Shown in pieces: positions 30,481 through 32,732 of a DNA stretch of 32,732 nt. Within the stretch, counting starts at the first letter, position 1. The number at the start of each line of letters is the position of its first letter. The notes under the pieces were generated by a model. That model saw only the letters and a list, made by a program, of their open reading frames with translations, was not told where the DNA came from and searched no databases. The position numbers were made by a program, and so were the translations under genes. This DNA comes from Actinomycetales bacterium (GTDB lineage: Bacteria > Actinomycetota > Actinomycetes > Actinomycetales > Kineosporiaceae). The stretch is taken from positions 1 to 32,732 of the forward strand of contig JAAYAH010000073.1 in assembly GCA_012719445.1 (NCBI GenBank). The letters run 5' to 3'.

Positions 30481-31208
30481 TCGGATCACTGACCTCCCGC
30501 CCGGAGGACGTCGCCGTCGCGCTGGAGGCGGACCCCGTCGGCTTCGCCGCCCGCGCGGACGAGGTCCTCGACGGGGCGGACCCGCTGACGGTCCTCGGCT
30601 GGGCCGGGCGGGCCTTCGGCTCCTCGCTGGCCGTCACCGCTGCCATGGGTGACACCGTCCTGGCGCACCTGGCGTCCCGCGCCGTCCCCGGCGTCCACGT
30701 GCTGTTCGTCGACACCGGCTACCACTTCGTCGAGACGATCGGCACCGTCGACGCGGTCAGGGCGACCTACCCGGTCCGGCTGCTGACCGTTCGGCCGACC
30801 GCGACCAGGGCGGAGCACGAGGCGGCCAACGGCCCGCTGTACCGCACCGACCCGGACGCCTGCTGCGCCCTGCGCAAGGTCGCCCCGCTGGACGGCGCGC
30901 TGCGCGGGTACCGGGCCTGGGCCACCGGGCTGCGCCGGGACGACTCGCCGCGACGGGCCGGCACCCCGACCGTGTCCTGGGACGCCCGGCGCGGGCTGCT
31001 CAAGCTCGCCCCGATCGCAGGGTGGACCGACGCCGACGTCGAGGCCTACGCGCTGGCGAACCCCGACCTCGTCACCAACCCGCTGTTGCAGCTCGACTAC
31101 CTGTCCGTCGGCTGCGCCCCGTGTACCCGGGCGGTCGCCCCCGGTGAGGACCCCAGGGCCGGCCGCTGGGCCGGGTTGGCGAAGACCGAGTGCGGCCTGC
31201 ACGTGTGA
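30477..31208 (+). CDS. cysH: APS/PAPS reductase (CysH), 4Fe-4S type
   Basis: 243 residues from ATG 30477, coupled to the preceding gene. It has the adenylyl-sulfate reductase fold: VLFVDTGYHF, LLTVRPT, then Cys129-Cys130 (DACCALRK), TGLRRDDSPRR, and Cys213/Cys216 (GCAPCTR). The CC/CxxC set binds a 4Fe-4S cluster, which indicates adenylyl sulfate (APS) rather than PAPS as substrate. The catalytic Cys239 is in the C-terminal ECGLHV. It makes sulfite from APS with thioredoxin as reductant, and sulfite is then used by SirA. The operon ends here, because the next gene is convergent; ATP sulfurylase and siroheme genes are not in this window. Confidence 0.95.
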   Translation: MIGSLTSRPEDVAVALEADPVGFAARADEVLDGADPLTVLGWAGRAFGSSLAVTAAMGDTVLAHLASRAVPGVHVLFVDTGYHFVETIGTVDAVRATYPVRLLTVRPTATRAEHEAANGPLYRTDPDACCALRKVAPLDGALRGYRAWATGLRRDDSPRRAGTPTVSWDARRGLLKLAPIAGWTDADVEAYALANPDLVTNPLLQLDYLSVGCAPCTRAVAPGEDPRAGRWAGLAKTECGLHV

Positions 31209-31211
31209 CCC

Positions 31212-31248
31212 GGAGCCGGAGACCGTTCCACAAGGAGCCGGAGACCGT
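31212..31248. repeat. 15-bp direct repeat after cysH
   Basis: GGAGCCGGAGACCGT occurs at 31212-31226 and 31234-31248, with a 22-bp period, in the 88-bp gap between convergent genes. No clear terminator hairpin is seen here. Confidence 0.6.
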
Positions 31249-31296
31249 GCCGCAACCGGTGACAGCCTGCGCCGTCAGCCGGACGCGACGCGACCG

Positions 31297-32732
31297 TCAG
31301 CTGGGCGCGACATAGGTCCTCGTCTCGGTGTCCGTCTGCCCGGCGGTGTCAGTCACCGTGAGGACGATCGTGTACGTCCGGTTCACCTCGTTCGGGTAGT
31401 CGTGGTAGATGGGGTCGTCGTTGAGGGGCATCGGCAGGGTCGTCGACTCCCCGTCCCCCCAGTCGAAGACCGCCGCGACGATCCCGTGGTCGTCCGAGGA
31501 CTGCGAGGCGATACCCCAGATGCCGACCCGGTAGCTGTACCCCCGGCGGTAGAAACCGGCCACCGGCGGGTCGTCCGGTTCGGTCACCGTCACCCGGACG
31601 GTGTCGGAGGCGGTCAGGCCGTCGGTGTCGGTCACGGTTGCCCGGACCGTGTAGCTGCCCACCTCGGAGTAGGTGTTGGCGAACCGCTGCGCACCGCCGA
31701 GGGTGCCGGTGGTGGTGTCGCCGTCGCCCCAGTCGAGGACCAGGTCGACCGTGCTCCCGTCGTCGGTCCAGTCGACCACGAGGTTCAGCGGCGCCCCGAC
31801 CAGGACGCTGGCCGTCGAGGAGCCGAGGGACACCGTCGGCGGGGTCCTGGGGTCGGTGACGGTCACCGTCGCGGTGTCGGTGTCGCTCTGCCCCGCCCCG
31901 TCGACCACGGTGAGGGTCACCGTGAAGGTCCCCACCTCGTCGTAGGTGTGCAGCCGGTGCGCCGGACCGGGGATCGGCATCGCGCTCCCCGTCGTGCCGT
32001 CCCCCCAGTCCAGGGTCGCCGCGACGATGCCGTTGTCGTCCGTCGAGCCGTTGACGTCGGCCGATGCCGCGTTGTGGAGCTCCACCGCGGAGCCGAGGGA
32101 CAGCACGGCGGTCGGCGGCTGGTCGGCCGGGACGGTCGTGGTCGTCCCGGGCGTCGCCGGCGGTGTCGGCGGCTCGACCGGGCCGCCGGGTGACCTGGTC
32201 CCGGTGGTCGTCGGGGCGACCGATCGGGCGACGACCGGCAGCAGCACCGACGTGAACAGCACCCTCCCGTTGTCCAGCCGGGCGCGCACGGAGACCCGGT
32301 AGGAGCCGGGGACGACCCAGGTGTGGCCGACCTCGACCCCGTTGACCTGGGGGGTGCGGTCACCGAAGGACCAGGTGGCCGTGGTGACCCGGCCCTGGCG
32401 CGCGCTCACCCGCAGCCCGAGCGGGAGGCCTGCCACCGCGGGGTTCCGGGTGACCTGGACCCGCAGCCCGCTCGAGTCGGGCCGGGTCCTCGGGTCGCGG
32501 GACGCCGTCGTCGGGGCGGAGGTCTGCGACACCTCCGGACCGCGCCCGTTCTCCCCGGAGAGCCCGCTGCCGCCGGTCTGCGGCTGGATGCCGCGGGCGG
32601 GGTCGGCCGGGTCGTACTTGAGCACCGGCTTCACCGAACCGTCCACCAGGATCACCCCGGCCCGCTGACTGGCCGGATCGTTGTAGAACACCGCCCCGTC
32701 CCGGGGGAACAACTCGAAGCCGGCCAACCCCG
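31297..32732 (-). CDS. PKD-repeat protein, N-terminus beyond the window
   Basis: The frame is open to the right edge, so only the last 478 or so residues are seen. It has four PKD-type domains, each with the core strand W/DWGDG or WSFGD and a following YxxxGxYxVxxxVxD segment: WSFGDRTPQVNG...HTWVVPGSYRVSV; LDWGDGTTGSAMP...HTYDEVGTFTVTLTV; LDWGDGDTTTGTL...YSEVGSYTVRATV; and FDWGDGESTTLP...TYTIVLTV. A Thr/Pro linker (PPTPPATPGTTTTVP) separates the first from the rest. PKD domains occur in surface and secreted proteins and mediate protein or glycan contacts. The visible start (RDGAVFYNDPASQRAGVILVDG) may be the end of a beta-propeller or similar module. The catalytic part, if any, lies outside. 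It is presumably extracytoplasmic. Confidence 0.8.
   Translation of the reverse strand, partial: GLAGFELFPRDGAVFYNDPASQRAGVILVDGSVKPVLKYDPADPARGIQPQTGGSGLSGENGRGPEVSQTSAPTTASRDPRTRPDSSGLRVQVTRNPAVAGLPLGLRVSARQGRVTTATWSFGDRTPQVNGVEVGHTWVVPGSYRVSVRARLDNGRVLFTSVLLPVVARSVAPTTTGTRSPGGPVEPPTPPATPGTTTTVPADQPPTAVLSLGSAVELHNAASADVNGSTDDNGIVAATLDWGDGTTGSAMPIPGPAHRLHTYDEVGTFTVTLTVVDGAGQSDTDTATVTVTDPRTPPTVSLGSSTASVLVGAPLNLVVDWTDDGSTVDLVLDWGDGDTTTGTLGGAQRFANTYSEVGSYTVRATVTDTDGLTASDTVRVTVTEPDDPPVAGFYRRGYSYRVGIWGIASQSSDDHGIVAAVFDWGDGESTTLPMPLNDDPIYHDYPNEVNRTYTIVLTVTDTAGQTDTETRTYVAPS

Overview
This is chromosomal DNA of very high G+C from an actinobacterium. GTG starts, 4-bp start/stop overlaps and probable leaderless promoters are common. 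The block moeZ - DUF3152 metalloprotease-like - TetR - DUF3107 - ferritin-like - DEAD-box helicase (8.1-14.4 kb) matches the gene order of the Mycobacterium tuberculosis Rv3206c-Rv3211 neighbourhood. This points to Mycobacteriales/Pseudonocardiales; Pseudonocardia or a relative is my guess, not a proof. I see no insertion sequence, phage gene, CRISPR array, tRNA or rRNA.

Layout. 0-4.1 kb (minus strand): an MMPL/RND exporter and a secreted esterase with a fibronectin-III-like N-terminus. 4.4-8.0 kb (plus): a NarL-type two-component system, a DUF4097 membrane protein and a small lipoprotein. 8.1-14.4 kb: the conserved moeZ-to-helicase block. 14.5-16 kb: an MpaB-family oxygenase and a STAS anti-sigma-factor antagonist. 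16-17.6 kb (minus): a RecB-type nuclease and a DUF6758 protein with overlapping ends. 17.7-21 kb (plus): a Nudix hydrolase, a LacI regulator and aminopeptidase P. 21.1-22.5 kb: a CorA-type Mg2+ transporter behind a candidate 21-codon proline-containing leader peptide. 22.4-25 kb (minus): two tandem DUF418 membrane proteins. 25.2-26.9 kb (minus): a stress-type glycine-rich membrane protein and a secreted L,D-transpeptidase. 27.1-27.9 kb: a Tat-type alpha/beta hydrolase. 28-31.2 kb: sulfur assimilation. 31.3 kb to the right edge (minus): a PKD-repeat protein cut by the window end.

The most interesting region is 27.96-31.2 kb. A SAM-I (S-box) riboswitch is followed by a short ORF ending in a cysteine codon, then by a set of mutually exclusive hairpins, then by sulfite reductase, a small zinc-ribbon protein and APS reductase as one translationally coupled unit. 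The last two bases of the riboswitch P1 helix are also the first two bases of the Shine-Dalgarno sequence of the short ORF, not of sulfite reductase. SAM sensing would therefore gate a cysteine-sensing leader, giving two stacked controls. A second candidate leader peptide lies before corA, and a third, a 10-codon leaderless ORF, lies before the STAS gene.

Base-level themes: at least eight starts have an nAnnnT hexamer exactly 6 nt before the start codon, the geometry of leaderless transcription. Several genes (recB-like nuclease, moeZ, helicase) carry recent in-frame tandem duplications.
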